Assembly: GCA_027449125.1 (NCBI GenBank)
Contig: DAIDME010000014.1
Location: 79,324-143,323 of the forward strand
Reading direction: 5' to 3'
Source of the DNA: Solirubrobacterales bacterium
Lineage (GTDB): Bacteria; Actinomycetota; Thermoleophilia; Solirubrobacterales; Solirubrobacteraceae
Length of the DNA: 64,000 nucleotides
In this document: positions 1 through 10,686 of the stretch, one piece after another
How positions within the stretch are numbered: the stretch's first letter is position 1
Layout: each line of letters begins with the position of its first letter
The notes under the pieces: generated by a model
What the model was told of the DNA's origin: nothing
Databases searched by the model: none
The model's input: only the letters and a program-made list of their open reading frames with translations
Translations under genes and position numbers: made by a program

Positions 1-2078
1 CCATCGACGCTGTAGACGATCTCCATCGCACGCCCGCCCAGCACGTAACTCGGCCGCACCAGGAGCGGGAAGCCGACCTCAGGAGCGCGTTCCAGCGCCT
101 CCTCCGGCGTCGCCACGGCGGCGTAGGGTGGCGCGCGGTAGCCCAGCTCGTCGAGCAGCCTGCCGAACCGCGCGCGGTCCTCCGCCAGGTCGATCGCATC
201 CGTTGTCGTGCCGAGGATCGGGATGCCGGCGTCGCGCAGGCCAGCCGCCAGCTTGAGCGGCGTCTGGCCTCCGAACTGGAGGATCACGCCCTCAGGCTGC
301 TCGACATCGCACACTCCGAGCACGTCGGGGAGCGTGAGCGGCTCGAAGTAGAGCCGGTCGGAGGTGTCGTAGTCGGTCGAGACCGTCTCCGGGTTGCAGT
401 TGATCATGACCGCGTCACGCCCTGACTCCCTGACGGTCTGCGCGGCGTGCACGCAGCAGTAGTCGAACTCGATCCCCTGGCCGATGCGGTTGGGTCCGGA
501 TCCGAGGATCACCACGCTCGCCCTGGAGCCCCGTGTCACCTCACCCGCGGTGAGCGTCCCGCCGTCGCGCCCCACCGGCCGCGGGCGCTCCCAGGCGGAG
601 TAGAAGTAGGGCGTCTGTGCGGCGAACTCGGCCGCACAGGTGTCGACCGCCTTGAACGTGCGCTCGCCGGCGAATACCGTCTCGGGCTCGCGGGCGACCA
701 CTGCGAGCTCGCGCAGGAACCAGGGGTTGATACGCGTCAGCGCCTCGAGCGCAGCCACCGTGTGTCCACGCCGCAGCGCTTCCAGCAGGTGGTCGAAGCG
801 CTCCGCGCCCGGTTGCGCGACACGCGCGAGCAGCTCCGCGTCATCGCCTGGGAAGCGCGCCGGATCGTCGAGCTCACGCGAGCGCAACGCCTTGGCGAAC
901 GCCTGCCTGAACGTCCGGCCGATCGCCATCGCCTCACCGACGGACTTCATGTGGGTCGTCAGCTCCTGCTCCGCCCCGGGGAACTTCTCGAACGCGAAGC
1001 GCGGCCACTTGACCACGCAGTAATCGATCGCCGGCTCGAAGCTCGCGGGCGTCGCCCGGGTGATGTCGTTGCTGATCTCCTGCAGCGTGTAGCCGACCGC
1101 GAGCCGCGCCGCGATCTTCGCGATCGGGAAGCCGGTGGCCTTGGACGCGAGCGCGCTCGAGCGCGACACGCGCGGGTTCATCTCGATCACCATGATCTCC
1201 TCGGTCGCGGGGTTGACCGCGAACTGGACGTTGGAGCCGCCGGTCTCGACGCCGATCGCGCGGATCACGGCGATCGCCTGGTCGCGCAGCCGCTGGTAGA
1301 GGTGGTCTGGCAGTGTCTGCTGTGGCGCCACACAGACGCTGTCACCGGTGTGGACGCCCATCGGATCGATGTTCTCGATCGCGCAGACGATCACCACGTT
1401 GTCAGTCGAGTCGCGCATCACCTCGAGCTCGAACTCGCCCCAGCCGAGCACCGACTCGTCGATCAGGATCTGGCTGATCGGAGACGCCTCGAGCCCCCGG
1501 CCGATCACGGCGTCGAACTGAGCCATGTCGCGCAGCACGCCGCCGCCGGCGCCGCCGAGCGTGAAGGCCGGGCGGATGATCACCGGCAGGCCGATCTCCG
1601 CCACGGCCAGCCGCGCCTGCTCGAGCGTGTGCGCGATCGCCGAGCGCGGCACGCGCAGACCCGCCGCCTGCATCGTCGCACGGAACAGGTCGCGGTCCTC
1701 CCCGCGCTCGATCGCGTCGATCTTGGCGCCGATCAGCTCGACGCCGTAGCGCTCCAGCACGCCGTCCTCGTGCAGCCGCTTGGCGAGGTTCAGCGCCGTC
1801 TGGCCCCCCAACGTCGCGACCAGCGCGTCGGGACGCTCGCGCTCGATTATCCGCGTGACCGTCGCAGGATCCAGCGGCTCCACGTAGGTTGTGGTCGCGA
1901 CCTCCGGGTCGGTCATGATCGTGGCCGGGTTTGAGTTCACGAGTACGACCTCGTACCCCTCCTGCATGAGGACCCTCGCCGCCTGCGTACCCGAATAGTC
2001 GAACTCCGCGGCCTGCCCGATCACGATCGGGCCGGAGCCGATCAGCAGGATCTTGTGGATGTCGTCGCGTCTAGGCAT
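1..2078 (-). CDS. carB: Carbamoyl-phosphate synthase large subunit (3' end beyond window)
   Basis: Minus-strand translation from ATG at 2078: [33 protein letters not shown]..., classic CarB; open to window edge so absent from the ORF track; ATGA overlap with carA. Confidence 0.95.
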   Translation of the reverse strand, partial: MPRRDDIHKILLIGSGPIVIGQAAEFDYSGTQAARVLMQEGYEVVLVNSNPATIMTDPEVATTTYVEPLDPATVTRIIERERPDALVATLGGQTALNLAKRLHEDGVLERYGVELIGAKIDAIERGEDRDLFRATMQAAGLRVPRSAIAHTLEQARLAVAEIGLPVIIRPAFTLGGAGGGVLRDMAQFDAVIGRGLEASPISQILIDESVLGWGEFELEVMRDSTDNVVIVCAIENIDPMGVHTGDSVCVAPQQTLPDHLYQRLRDQAIAVIRAIGVETGGSNVQFAVNPATEEIMVIEMNPRVSRSSALASKATGFPIAKIAARLAVGYTLQEISNDITRATPASFEPAIDYCVVKWPRFAFEKFPGAEQELTTHMKSVGEAMAIGRTFRQAFAKALRSRELDDPARFPGDDAELLARVAQPGAERFDHLLEALRRGHTVAALEALTRINPWFLRELAVVAREPETVFAGERTFKAVDTCAAEFAAQTPYFYSAWERPRPVGRDGGTLTAGEVTRGSRASVVILGSGPNRIGQGIEFDYCCVHAAQTVRESGRDAVMINCNPETVSTDYDTSDRLYFEPLTLPDVLGVCDVEQPEGVILQFGGQTPLKLAAGLRDAGIPILGTTTDAIDLAEDRARFGRLLDELGYRAPPYAAVATPEEALERAPEVGFPLLVRPSYVLGGRAMEIVYSVD

Positions 2079-3214
2079 CAGCGGCTGCTCCGGATCTCGT
2101 CGACAAAGCGGTCGAACAGGTAGAGAGAGTCGTGTGGGCCGGGGCCGGCCTCGGGGTGATACTGGATCGTGGCGCCCTTCACATCCACGAGCGCCAGGCC
2201 CTCGACGGTGCGGTCGTAGAGGTTCACGTGGCTCAGCTGCGCGGTACCGAAGTCCGTCTCCCAGCGCACCGGCTCGTCGCCTTCGATGCGGCCGTGTCCG
2301 TCGGGCCCGAGGACCGCGAAGCCATGGTTCTGGCTGGTGATCTCGGTGCGGCCCGAGGCCAGATCCTTGACCGGGTGGTTGGCGCCGTGATGGCCAAAGG
2401 CCAGCTTGTAGGTCTCGAGCCCGAGCGCCCGGCAGAGCAGCTGGTGGCCCAGGCAGATGCCGTATACCGGCTTCCTGCCGACGAGGCCGCGGACGGTGTC
2501 AACGACGTAGCCGAGCGCCGCGGGGTCACCGGGGCCGTTGGCCAGGAAGATCGCGTCCGGGTCACCGGCGAGCAGCGCCTCGGCGCCGGCCGTGCATGGG
2601 TGCAGTGTCAGATCGACGCCGCGCTGGGTGAGTTGGGCGATGATCGAGCGCTTCACGCCGGTGTCGATCATGGCCACCCGCACGCGTGACTGCTCGCCGC
2701 TGCCGGCGACCTCCACCACGGATGGCGGTGTCACCTCCCGCGCGAGATCACGGCCCGCCATCGCCGGCTCGCGCTCGATCAGCTCGCGGGCCTCGCTCTC
2801 CGGCAGGGCCGCCGGGAACACGCCGCCGCGCATTGCGCCCGCATCACGGATGTGGCGTACCAGCGCCCTGGTGTCAACGTCGGTGATCGCCGCGACCCCC
2901 TGGGCCGCGAGCCAGGACAACCAGCCGCCCTCGGCGTACGGGGCGTCGTCATAGTCGACCGCCGCGCGCATGATCGCGGCCCGTGCGTGCGCACGATCTG
3001 ACTCCATCGCGCGCTCGCTCACCCCGTAGTTACCGACCTGTGGATAGGTGAACGCGATCAGCTGGCCGGCGTAGGAGGGATCGGTCATGGCCTCCTGATA
3101 GCCGGACATCGACGTGGTGAACACGACCTCCCCCACCGCGTGCGTGTCGGCGCCGCAGGCGCGCCCGTCGAAGCGCGCGCCGTCCTCCAGAAGCACGTAT
3201 GCGTCGCGGCTCAT
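2078..3214 (-). CDS. carA: Carbamoyl-phosphate synthase small subunit
   Basis: [14 protein letters not shown] glutaminase motif, SQNHGFAV; start at [12 protein letters not shown]. Confidence 0.95.
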   Translation of the reverse strand: MSRDAYVLLEDGARFDGRACGADTHAVGEVVFTTSMSGYQEAMTDPSYAGQLIAFTYPQVGNYGVSERAMESDRAHARAAIMRAAVDYDDAPYAEGGWLSWLAAQGVAAITDVDTRALVRHIRDAGAMRGGVFPAALPESEARELIEREPAMAGRDLAREVTPPSVVEVAGSGEQSRVRVAMIDTGVKRSIIAQLTQRGVDLTLHPCTAGAEALLAGDPDAIFLANGPGDPAALGYVVDTVRGLVGRKPVYGICLGHQLLCRALGLETYKLAFGHHGANHPVKDLASGRTEITSQNHGFAVLGPDGHGRIEGDEPVRWETDFGTAQLSHVNLYDRTVEGLALVDVKGATIQYHPEAGPGPHDSLYLFDRFVDEIRSSR

Positions 3215-4572
3215 GAGACCTCCTCGAGCATCGTCGTGCGAATGCCGGCACCGGCGTGTGCGACGCCTCCGGCGGCGAGTGTCAGCTCCACCGTGCCACG
3301 CAGGCTGCGGCCGTGAAAGCAACAGTTGTGCGAGCGACTTCTGTAACCGCCCTCGCCCACACGCCAGTCACGGTCCAGGTCGACCAGCACCACGTTGGCC
3401 TGCTCGCCGATCGCCACGCGTGGCAGCGCCAGCCCGTAGAGCGCCCCACCGGCGGTCATCCGCTCCACCAGCACCGGCAGTTGCAGCACCCCCGGCCGCA
3501 CGAGCTGCGTGTACAGCGCGGCGAACGCGGTCTCAAGCCCCGTGGTTCCCATCGGCGCCTGTTCGAACGGCACCTCCTTCTCGTGCCGCGCGTGCGGCGC
3601 GTGGTCCGTGGCGACGCACTCGATCACGCCGCGGCGCAGCGCGTCTACCAGTGCCTGGCGGTCGGACTCGGCGCGGAGCGGAGGGTTCATCTTGAGGTTC
3701 GCGTCGAGGCTGAGCAGTTCTTCCTCGGTCAGCGTCAGGTGGTGTGGCGTCACCTCGCCGCTGACCGGCGCACCGGTGTCGCGCCAGAACTCGAGCGCTT
3801 CCACGGACTCCACACAGCTCAGGTGCTGGAAATGTACGCGGGCGTCCTCATATCTCGCCAGGCCGCCGTCGCGACCGACCATCGTCGACTCGCTGATGGA
3901 CGGGATCCCGGCGACCCCCAAGCGCGCCGAGATCGCGCCCTCGTGCATGACGCCGTCAGCTGAGAGCGCCGGATCCTCCTCGTGCAGCGCCACCACGCCG
4001 CCCGCCAGGCGTTGATACTGAAGCGCCTTGCGCAGCATGCCGGCACTCGCCACGGGCCGGCCGTCGTCTGTGAAGCCGAGCGCACCGGCATCAGCGAGCG
4101 CAGCCATCTCCGTGAGCTCCTCGCCCGCCAGACCGACCGTGATCGCCGCCAGGAAGCCGGTCGGCACCACCGCCTCGACCCTCGCCTTGGCCCGCAGCGC
4201 CTCCAGCACGCTCACCTGATCGACGGTCGGCGCCGTGTTGGGCATCGCGATCAGCTGGCAGAAGCCGCCTGCGGCGGCGGCGGCCGTGCCGGTCGCGATC
4301 GTCTCCTTGTACTCCTGGCCGGGGGTGCGCAGATGCACGTGCGGGTCGACGAACGCCGGGAATAGGTGCTTGCCGGCCGCCTCGATCACGGCCGCCCCGC
4401 TGGGCGGCCGTGTCGTCCCGGGCTCACCCAACTCGGCGATCACGCCGCCGCGGATCAGCACGTCCCGCGGCGCGTCGATCCCGGCCCGCGGGTCGAGGAC
4501 ATGCGCCTGCCTGACCAGGATCTCGGCCGGCAGGGCACTCCTGTGAAACAGCTTATCGCCGCTCATGCTCAC
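3211..4572 (-). CDS. pyrC: Dihydroorotase
   Basis: FVDPHVHLRTPGQEYKE metal-binding motif; DHAPH; operon context. Confidence 0.95.
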   Translation of the reverse strand: MSMSGDKLFHRSALPAEILVRQAHVLDPRAGIDAPRDVLIRGGVIAELGEPGTTRPPSGAAVIEAAGKHLFPAFVDPHVHLRTPGQEYKETIATGTAAAAAGGFCQLIAMPNTAPTVDQVSVLEALRAKARVEAVVPTGFLAAITVGLAGEELTEMAALADAGALGFTDDGRPVASAGMLRKALQYQRLAGGVVALHEEDPALSADGVMHEGAISARLGVAGIPSISESTMVGRDGGLARYEDARVHFQHLSCVESVEALEFWRDTGAPVSGEVTPHHLTLTEEELLSLDANLKMNPPLRAESDRQALVDALRRGVIECVATDHAPHARHEKEVPFEQAPMGTTGLETAFAALYTQLVRPGVLQLPVLVERMTAGGALYGLALPRVAIGEQANVVLVDLDRDWRVGEGGYRSRSHNCCFHGRSLRGTVELTLAAGGVAHAGAGIRTTMLEEVS

Positions 4573-5489
4573 GCTACCGCCTGCAGAGCCGGGGTACCGA
4601 CCAGCAACTCATAGAGCACGGCCATGCGCACCGCCACGCCGGCTTTGACCTGCTCGCCGATCAGCGACGCGGCGCAGTCGATGGCCGCGCCGCTCAGCTC
4701 GACTCCGCGGTTGACAGGCCCTGGGTGCATCAGCAGCTGTCCTTCGCGCAGGCGTTCCAGGTTGATCTGGTAGCGCTGCGCGTACTCGCGCAGGCTCGGC
4801 ACATAGGCTTCACGCATGCGCTCGTGCTGCATCCGCAGCACGTAGACCACGTCAGCTTCAGCGAGCCGCGCGAGCGTCGTCTGGCGCTCGCAGCCGAGCG
4901 CCTCGATCTGGCGCGGGATCAGTGTCGGGGGGCCGCACACCGTCACTCGAGCCCCCATTCTCCGGAAGGCGATGATGTTCGACCGCGCCACGCGTGAGTG
5001 CGCCAGGTCGCCGACGATCCACACGGCCAGTCCATCCAGCGAGCCGAGCCGCTGGCGCAGCGTGAAGACGTCCAGCAGCGCCTGCGTCGGGTGCTCGTGC
5101 TTGCCGTCACCGGCGTTGACGACCGAGGCGGCGGTCCATCCCGCCACCTGGGCGGCCGCGCCCGCGAACGGCGCGCGGATCACGATCGCGGCCGGGTCAT
5201 AGGCGCTCAGCGTCTGCACGGTGTCCTTGAGCGACTCTCCCTTCTCGACGCTCGAGCCGACGCTGCGGACGCTGACCACATCCGCGCTCAGCCGCTTGGC
5301 CGCAAGCTCGAACGATGAGCTCGTTCGCGTGGATGCCTCGTAGAACAGGTTGACGACCGTGCGGCCCTTGAGCGCCGGCACCTTTTTGATCTCGCGCCCG
5401 GATACCTCGGCGAATGACCTGGCACGGTCGAGGATCCGCTCGATCCCGGGCCGGTCGAGGTCGTCGATCGACAGCAGATGCCCCCTCAC
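4569..5489 (-). CDS. pyrB: Aspartate carbamoyltransferase catalytic subunit
   Basis: FYEASTRTSSSFELAAKRL, HPTQALLD, HPGPVNRGVE. Confidence 0.96.
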   Translation of the reverse strand: MRGHLLSIDDLDRPGIERILDRARSFAEVSGREIKKVPALKGRTVVNLFYEASTRTSSSFELAAKRLSADVVSVRSVGSSVEKGESLKDTVQTLSAYDPAAIVIRAPFAGAAAQVAGWTAASVVNAGDGKHEHPTQALLDVFTLRQRLGSLDGLAVWIVGDLAHSRVARSNIIAFRRMGARVTVCGPPTLIPRQIEALGCERQTTLARLAEADVVYVLRMQHERMREAYVPSLREYAQRYQINLERLREGQLLMHPGPVNRGVELSGAAIDCAASLIGEQVKAGVAVRMAVLYELLVGTPALQAVA

Positions 5490-6052
5490 GCTCCACCACC
5501 TTCGCTGATCGTCACCGCGTCCTCGCCGTCGACCTCGACGACACGGACGTTCACGCGCTGCCCGCGCGAGGTCGGCAGGTTCTTGCCCACATAGTCGGGC
5601 CGGATCGGCAGCTCGCGGTGGCCGCGGTCGGCCAGCACCGCCAGCTGGACGCGCGCCGGGCGGCCGTAGTCGAACAGCGCCTCGATCGCGGCCCGCACCG
5701 TACGGCCGGTGTAGAGCACATCGTCGACGATCACGATCGTACGCCCGTCTATGGGGAAGTCGAGCTCTGTGGCGCGCACTACCGGGGCGGCCGGCGGCGC
5801 GACGACGCGACGACCCAGGTCGTCGCGGTAGAAGCTGATGTCAACGCTCCCAAGCGGCACCTCCGCACCGGCCAACTCGGCCACGATCACCGCCAGGCGA
5901 GCGGCCAAGACGGCGCCGCGGCGATGCACGCCCACGATCGCAAGCGGCGCCTCGCCCGCGTACGTGGCGTTCTTCTCGACGATCTCATGCGCTATCCGTA
6001 CGAGCGTGCGCCGCGTGCCATCACGGTCGAGTACGACCGTCTGATGCTCCAT
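5486..6052 (-). CDS. pyrR: Bifunctional pyrimidine regulator/uracil phosphoribosyltransferase
   Basis: IVIVDDVLYTGRTVRAA PRPP motif; first gene of the pyr operon. Confidence 0.96.
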   Translation of the reverse strand: MEHQTVVLDRDGTRRTLVRIAHEIVEKNATYAGEAPLAIVGVHRRGAVLAARLAVIVAELAGAEVPLGSVDISFYRDDLGRRVVAPPAAPVVRATELDFPIDGRTIVIVDDVLYTGRTVRAAIEALFDYGRPARVQLAVLADRGHRELPIRPDYVGKNLPTSRGQRVNVRVVEVDGEDAVTISEGGGA

Positions 6053-6060
6053 CGATACGT

Positions 6061-6091
6061 CCTTCCTGGCCTCTCCGGACCGGGTTAAAGG
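6061..6091 (-). promoter_or_regulatory. PyrR-binding loop (anti-antiterminator-type hairpin) over the pyrR RBS
   Basis: Minus strand CCTTTAACCCGGTCCGGAGAGGCCAGGAAGG: GGUC[CGGAGA]GGCC hexaloop fits CNGNGA consensus; 8 nt before ATG. Confidence 0.7.
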
Positions 6092-6109
6092 GACAGTGTG
6101 GCGACAGTA

Positions 6110-7108
6110 TCAGGAGCTTCGGTCGTCCGGCGTGCTCGCTCTGCCGCTGCTGCCGGCCAGCGGGCCGGCAGCAGCGCTGTCGCGCTCTGACCAGCGCAGC
6201 AGGCGCGGCGCGCCGCGCTCCGGGAAGGGGATCTCGATCGTGTCGAAGTCCCTGGGCACCACCGTGTTGGCGAAGATCTCACGGGCCTGGTCGCGGATGA
6301 CCGAGGCCGGGTAGCGGATCGAGATGTGGTTCAGGGCGAGCATCACGACCTCGGCGTCTCGGGCGACCCCCGCCGCCTGGGTGGCCGTCGAGTGGCCGGT
6401 CTGGTGGGCGCGCTCGGCATCCTCGATCGCGAACGTCGCCTCGTGGATCAGCAGATCGCTGCCGTGGGCGGCGTCGGCCAGAGCAGCGCTCGGCCGTGTA
6501 TCGCCTGAGACCGTGAGCTTGCGCCCGGCGCGGGCCGGCCCCATGACCATCTCCGGCGTGACGCCCGCGACCGTCTCGCCACGCTGTACGCGGCCGAAGT
6601 CGGGCCCGTCTCGCAGACCCGCCTGACGCGCACGCTCGGGGTCGAAGACACCGGGCCGGTCGTGCTCGTGGAGCACGTACCCGAGCGCCGGGCCACGGTG
6701 TGAGACCGCCACCGCCTCGATCTCGTAGCCGTCGCGCTCGAGGATCTCGCCGTCGCCCAGTTCAACCACGTGCAGGTCGTAGGAGGTCGCGCCCGCATAG
6801 CGCATCAGATTCGCGATCAGCTCCTCGAGGCCGCGCGGACCGTGGATCGCGAGTGGCCGGCCGCGGTCGCGCATGTCAAAGGTCTTGAGCAGGCCGGGCA
6901 GGCCGAGCCAGTGGTCGGCGTGCAGGTGCGTGATCAGGATCTCATCAATGTCGGTCAGGCCGATCGAGCGCAGCAGCTGGCGCTGCGTGCCCTCGCCGCA
7001 GTCGACCAGCAGCGTGTCGCCGCCACGGCGAACCAGCAGCCCTGGCAGGCCACGACGCTGGGTCGGCAGCGAGCCGCCGGTGCCGGCGAAGAAGACGGAC
7101 AACTCCAT
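6110..7108 (-). CDS. rnz: Ribonuclease Z
   Basis: THLHADHWLGLPGLL metallo-beta-lactamase motif; MELSVFFAGTGGSLPTQRRG start. Confidence 0.93.
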   Translation of the reverse strand: MELSVFFAGTGGSLPTQRRGLPGLLVRRGGDTLLVDCGEGTQRQLLRSIGLTDIDEILITHLHADHWLGLPGLLKTFDMRDRGRPLAIHGPRGLEELIANLMRYAGATSYDLHVVELGDGEILERDGYEIEAVAVSHRGPALGYVLHEHDRPGVFDPERARQAGLRDGPDFGRVQRGETVAGVTPEMVMGPARAGRKLTVSGDTRPSAALADAAHGSDLLIHEATFAIEDAERAHQTGHSTATQAAGVARDAEVVMLALNHISIRYPASVIRDQAREIFANTVVPRDFDTIEIPFPERGAPRLLRWSERDSAAAGPLAGSSGRASTPDDRSS

Positions 7109-7145
7109 TGGCGCCAGTCTGCCAAGACGGCGGTAGCCTGAGTGT

Positions 7146-7694
7146 GTGCGAGTTGTGAACACGCCAGACGCGGGGCCGTCACGGCGGCGCGGTGTCTACC
7201 GCTCGCTACCGCCGTGGCTGCAGTGGGCGCTGCCGTTCACGGTTGCGGGCCTCGTCGTGGTCGGGCTCGTGTACTACGTCAACCACCAGACCTATGACGT
7301 GCCGCAGATCGCCAACGTGACCAAGCCGAGCGCGGTGGCCGCCCAGGACCAGCAGGGAACCGTGATCGTCGAGCAGCAGCAGGCGCCGCACGAGAGCAGC
7401 CTCGGGGCCGCCCAGGCGCCGCTCGCCGGCGTGCACGCCGCGGTCCTGCGCTACATGAGGCACGAGATCTCGCTCGGCGTCTTCGCCGGGCCGATCACGC
7501 ACTCGGCCTGCACACGGACCGGGGGCTCCGGGAGCAGGCTGCTGTTCCACTGCACGGTGACGGCCACCGCCCAGGTCGTCAACTATCCCTTCGATGCGGT
7601 CGCCGACCCGGCCAGCGGCGTGATCACCTACTGCCAGCGCGTGGAGCCGCCGGTCCCGAGCATGAACATCCCGGTCAGCAAGCGCTGCACCTGA
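7146..7694 (+). CDS. Hypothetical membrane-anchored protein
   Basis: Single N-terminal TM helix then secreted domain; 182 aa. Confidence 0.7.
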   Translation: MRVVNTPDAGPSRRRGVYRSLPPWLQWALPFTVAGLVVVGLVYYVNHQTYDVPQIANVTKPSAVAAQDQQGTVIVEQQQAPHESSLGAAQAPLAGVHAAVLRYMRHEISLGVFAGPITHSACTRTGGSGSRLLFHCTVTATAQVVNYPFDAVADPASGVITYCQRVEPPVPSMNIPVSKRCT

Positions 7695-7722
7695 GCGCTG
7701 CCCGCCGGCGTCGCGGTGGTGC

Positions 7723-8568
7723 TCAGCCGACCCGCAGGCCCAGCGCCGCCGCGAGCGCCCGCCACTCGCGCTCGGGGACGCCAACGGTGCCCACCGTCTG
7801 GACGCAGACGTGATCGGCGCCGGCGTCGCGGTGCGCCGCGGCCGCGACGGCCACCGAGGCGGCTGAGCCCTGCGGCACCAACTGGTTCACGAGCTCGTCG
7901 CTGCCCCCGTCGGCCAGGTCCCGTTGAGCGTACCCGAGCCGTCTGAGGTTGTCCGCGTAGTTGCTCAGTCGCAGGTAGAAGGCGGCGTACTCCCGGGCGG
8001 ACTCGCGCGCCGGCTCGGGGTCGGCGTCGTGGATGACGACGGCCTGCTCGGGCGCGATCAGCGCCTCTGCCCCGAGCAGCTCCCGCGCCATCCGGGTGTG
8101 GGCGGGCGGCGTGAAGTACGGGTGTGTGCCCAGCGTGCGCTCGGCGCTCAGCTCCAGCATTCTCGGGCCGAGCGCGGCCAGCAGCATGCGCTGGAGCGGG
8201 ATCGGCTCTGGCGCTGCGGCGACGCCGTCCAGGAAGGCTCGCATCTTCGCCAGCGGCCGCTCGTACTCCTGCGTGGCCTCCCGGTGGCCGATCCCGATCC
8301 CGACCAGCACGCGACCGGGATGGTCGGCCTCCAGCTCCGCGAACTCGCGCGCCAGCAGCGCCGGCTCGTACTGCCAAACGTTGACGATGCCGGTCGCGAT
8401 GACGATCCGCTCGCTTGACTCGAGCATCGCCCGCAGCGACCCGAGGCGCGGTGAGCTGCCGAGCCACAGCGTGCCGAAGCCGAGCTGCTCCGCCAGCGCC
8501 GCCGCCGGCCCGTAGCTGGACAGCTCCAGCGAGCGCCCCACCCATACACCGAAGCTGCCGAGTTTCAT
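7723..8568 (-). CDS. LLM-class F420-dependent oxidoreductase
   Basis: MKLGSFGVWVGRSLELS...GTLWLGSS...RVLVGIGIGH luciferase-like fold. Confidence 0.85.
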   Translation of the reverse strand: MKLGSFGVWVGRSLELSSYGPAAALAEQLGFGTLWLGSSPRLGSLRAMLESSERIVIATGIVNVWQYEPALLAREFAELEADHPGRVLVGIGIGHREATQEYERPLAKMRAFLDGVAAAPEPIPLQRMLLAALGPRMLELSAERTLGTHPYFTPPAHTRMARELLGAEALIAPEQAVVIHDADPEPARESAREYAAFYLRLSNYADNLRRLGYAQRDLADGGSDELVNQLVPQGSAASVAVAAAAHRDAGADHVCVQTVGTVGVPEREWRALAAALGLRVG

Positions 8569-8663
8569 GCGATAAGCGTTGCACAGAGGCCCGGCCGGGG
8601 GCTCAGACCCCGGCGGCTGCGCGCTGGCGCTAAGCTCGCGGTCGGCATCCCCACCGCACTCGA

Positions 8664-8736
8664 GCGCCCGTAGCTCAGGGGATAGAGCGTTCGCCTCCGG
8701 AGCGAAAGGCCGCAGGTTCAAATCCTGCCGGGCGCG
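8664..8736 (+). tRNA. tRNA-Arg (anticodon CCG)
   Basis: GCGCCCG acceptor pairs with CGGGCGC, T-arm GCAGG-TTCAAAT-CCTGC, anticodon loop CTCCGGA; island integration site. Confidence 0.95.
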
Positions 8737-8739
8737 TCA
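8692..8739 (+). repeat. attL: 48-bp direct repeat (3' half of tRNA-Arg)
   Basis: cgcctccggagcgaaaggccgcaggttcaaatcctgccgggcgcgtca identical at 22614-22661. Confidence 0.95.
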
Positions 8740-8772
8740 GAAAAGCCCTGCTAATCGCGCGGTTTTTTTCGT

Positions 8773-10002
8773 TCAGGCGGCCTCGTGAAAGTCGATCTCG
8801 GTCGCCGCTGCGCTCCGTTGGCCATTATTGGCCAAATGCACGCCGTCCACGAGAGCGCGCAACCGGTCCTTCTCCCCCTGGTCACGACGCATCGACTGCC
8901 GGTACACCCTGAGCGCCAGCGCCGGGTCCGTGTGGCCCATCTCGTCCATGACGATGCCGGGGTCTTCACCGATGGCGTAGAGCACGCTCGCGAAGGTGCG
9001 GCGCAGCGAGTGCGGTGTCAGGCCCTCGGGCAGCGGCGGATGACCGCTGGCCACGAGCTGCCTCGATGCCAGATCGACGGCTGGAGTCAGTACACGCTTG
9101 CGGACGTTGTTGGTGAGGAACTCGCGCCCGTTGGCCGTCGGGAACACGAACGCATCGGGGTTGGCCGATCCTACCCGGGCGCGGATGTTGAGCAGCTCGT
9201 CTCGAAGCGCGCCCCGGATCTTCACCTTGCGCCGCCCGGCGTCGGTCTTGGCGTCCTGCACGTGCAACCAGCCGCTCGCAAGATCGACGTCTCGCCAGCG
9301 CAGGGCCACGAGCTCTCCGACACGCAGGCCCGCGAAAGCCAAGGTTGCGATCATCCCGCGCCGCTCGACATGCCGTCGATCACCGCGGGACTCTCGATCT
9401 CTCTGGCCGGCGGCATCGAGGAGTGCCTGCACCTGCTGGGCGGTGTCGAGATATGAGCGCCTCGGCTCGTGCTCGCGCGCTCTGCGGTTCTTCCCCTTCG
9501 CGGGGTTGCGGGAGATCAACTCTCGTTCGACCGCGCCCTCGAGGATCGCCGCGAGGAGGGTCAGCTGCATGTTGATCGAGCGGGCCGAGAGCGGCTTCTC
9601 CTCCGCGAGCTTGACAGCGATGTAGCGCTCGACGCTGTCAAAGCTGATCCGATCGAGGGGCATCGCGGCGAAGTACGGCAGAAGGTGCTTCTCAAGGCGC
9701 CAGCGATAATCCGTCTGAGTGCTCGGCCGCAGCTGCTTCTCGTTCCTCAGCCACCACTGCTCGGCGAACTCATGGAAGGTAGGCATGCCCTCCGGTTCGG
9801 GTAGCGGCTCGACTGGAGGCTTCCAAGTCCCGTCTGCCACTTGGTCGAGCGCGATCCGGAGCTTCCTCTGAGCCGTGTCCTCGTCAACCTGGCCGAGAGA
9901 CACCCTGCGGCGCTTCCCATAGGCTGTGAAGCGCAGGGAACGGTAGACCCTGCCATCCGCCCCGACATGCTCCACGACCGCGCCTGTCGCTTGGCGTGCC
10001 AT
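8773..10002 (-). CDS. int: Tyrosine site-specific recombinase (integrase)
   Basis: TPHSLRRTFAS...MGHTDPALALRVYRQ catalytic R-H-x-x-R...H...Y; abuts attL. Confidence 0.95.
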   Translation of the reverse strand: MARQATGAVVEHVGADGRVYRSLRFTAYGKRRRVSLGQVDEDTAQRKLRIALDQVADGTWKPPVEPLPEPEGMPTFHEFAEQWWLRNEKQLRPSTQTDYRWRLEKHLLPYFAAMPLDRISFDSVERYIAVKLAEEKPLSARSINMQLTLLAAILEGAVERELISRNPAKGKNRRAREHEPRRSYLDTAQQVQALLDAAGQRDRESRGDRRHVERRGMIATLAFAGLRVGELVALRWRDVDLASGWLHVQDAKTDAGRRKVKIRGALRDELLNIRARVGSANPDAFVFPTANGREFLTNNVRKRVLTPAVDLASRQLVASGHPPLPEGLTPHSLRRTFASVLYAIGEDPGIVMDEMGHTDPALALRVYRQSMRRDQGEKDRLRALVDGVHLANNGQRSAAATEIDFHEAA

Positions 10003-10004
10003 TT

Positions 10005-10241
10005 TCAGGCGTCCTCCTCCGGTGGTCTGTTACGGCCTGGGTGCGGGTCGGCTCTACCAAACCGCTCCCAGGCCGCCTGTTTGCTGATACCTAGCACCGT
10101 CCCGATTGACCGCCACGAGATCCCGTACTCGCGCGCAGCCGCCACCAGCTTCTCGACCTGTGCTTCGTTGTTTCGCAGAGCGTCCTGCGCCGCGCGCAGC
10201 CCGCCAAGCACATTCACTCGTTGAGCTTCAAGATGGTTCAT
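10005..10241 (-). CDS. Small helix-turn-helix protein
   Basis: EYGISWRSIGTVLGISKQAAWERFG HTH; directly upstream of int. Confidence 0.75.
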   Translation of the reverse strand: MNHLEAQRVNVLGGLRAAQDALRNNEAQVEKLVAAAREYGISWRSIGTVLGISKQAAWERFGRADPHPGRNRPPEEDA

Positions 10242-10323
10242 ATCGTCAAGTTATCCTGACGGCCGGACGGAAGCTAACAGGCTTATCTCCCACGGGGCTC
10301 ATGCCCTGGATTAGGATCCGCCG

Positions 10324-10626
10324 ATGACTAACTACGAGATCGTGTGCGTCAACGCCGAGAAGCCGCACGATCACATCATCAGCGTCGGGACTAAGCGTGA
10401 CGATGAGCCGGTCAAGGTGCGGTCGGTCAAGTGGGTTCGGAGGGCAATCAAGAATGGCGACGGCTTCTACACCCGTAGCCCTAAAACGCAGAAGACTGCC
10501 GAAGTCGAGCGCTACGAGTGCGAGGAGGCCAACTGCGGCTTCAAAACGATCAGGTCAGCCGCGGACGCGACGCGGAAGAACAACCTCAACGGGCTTGACC
10601 CGTGCGAGGACTCGGCGGCAACGTAA
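10324..10626 (+). CDS. DUF3892-like protein, only plus-strand gene of the island
   Basis: MTNYEIVCVNAEKPHDHIISVG...VKWVRRAIKNGDGFYT pattern; divergent from int/HTH. Confidence 0.55.
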   Translation: MTNYEIVCVNAEKPHDHIISVGTKRDDEPVKVRSVKWVRRAIKNGDGFYTRSPKTQKTAEVERYECEEANCGFKTIRSAADATRKNNLNGLDPCEDSAAT

Positions 10627-10686
10627 GGGCTGTCGCGTCATTTCTCATTTCCAGAGCCCTCCGCCACACGCCCGCGCGCCCGCCCA

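Noticed and set aside
447-1934. 495-aa plus-strand ORF and nested ORFs antisense to carB
   Set aside because: Arg/His/Asp-rich mirror of the real minus-strand carB; typical GC-rich antisense ORF.
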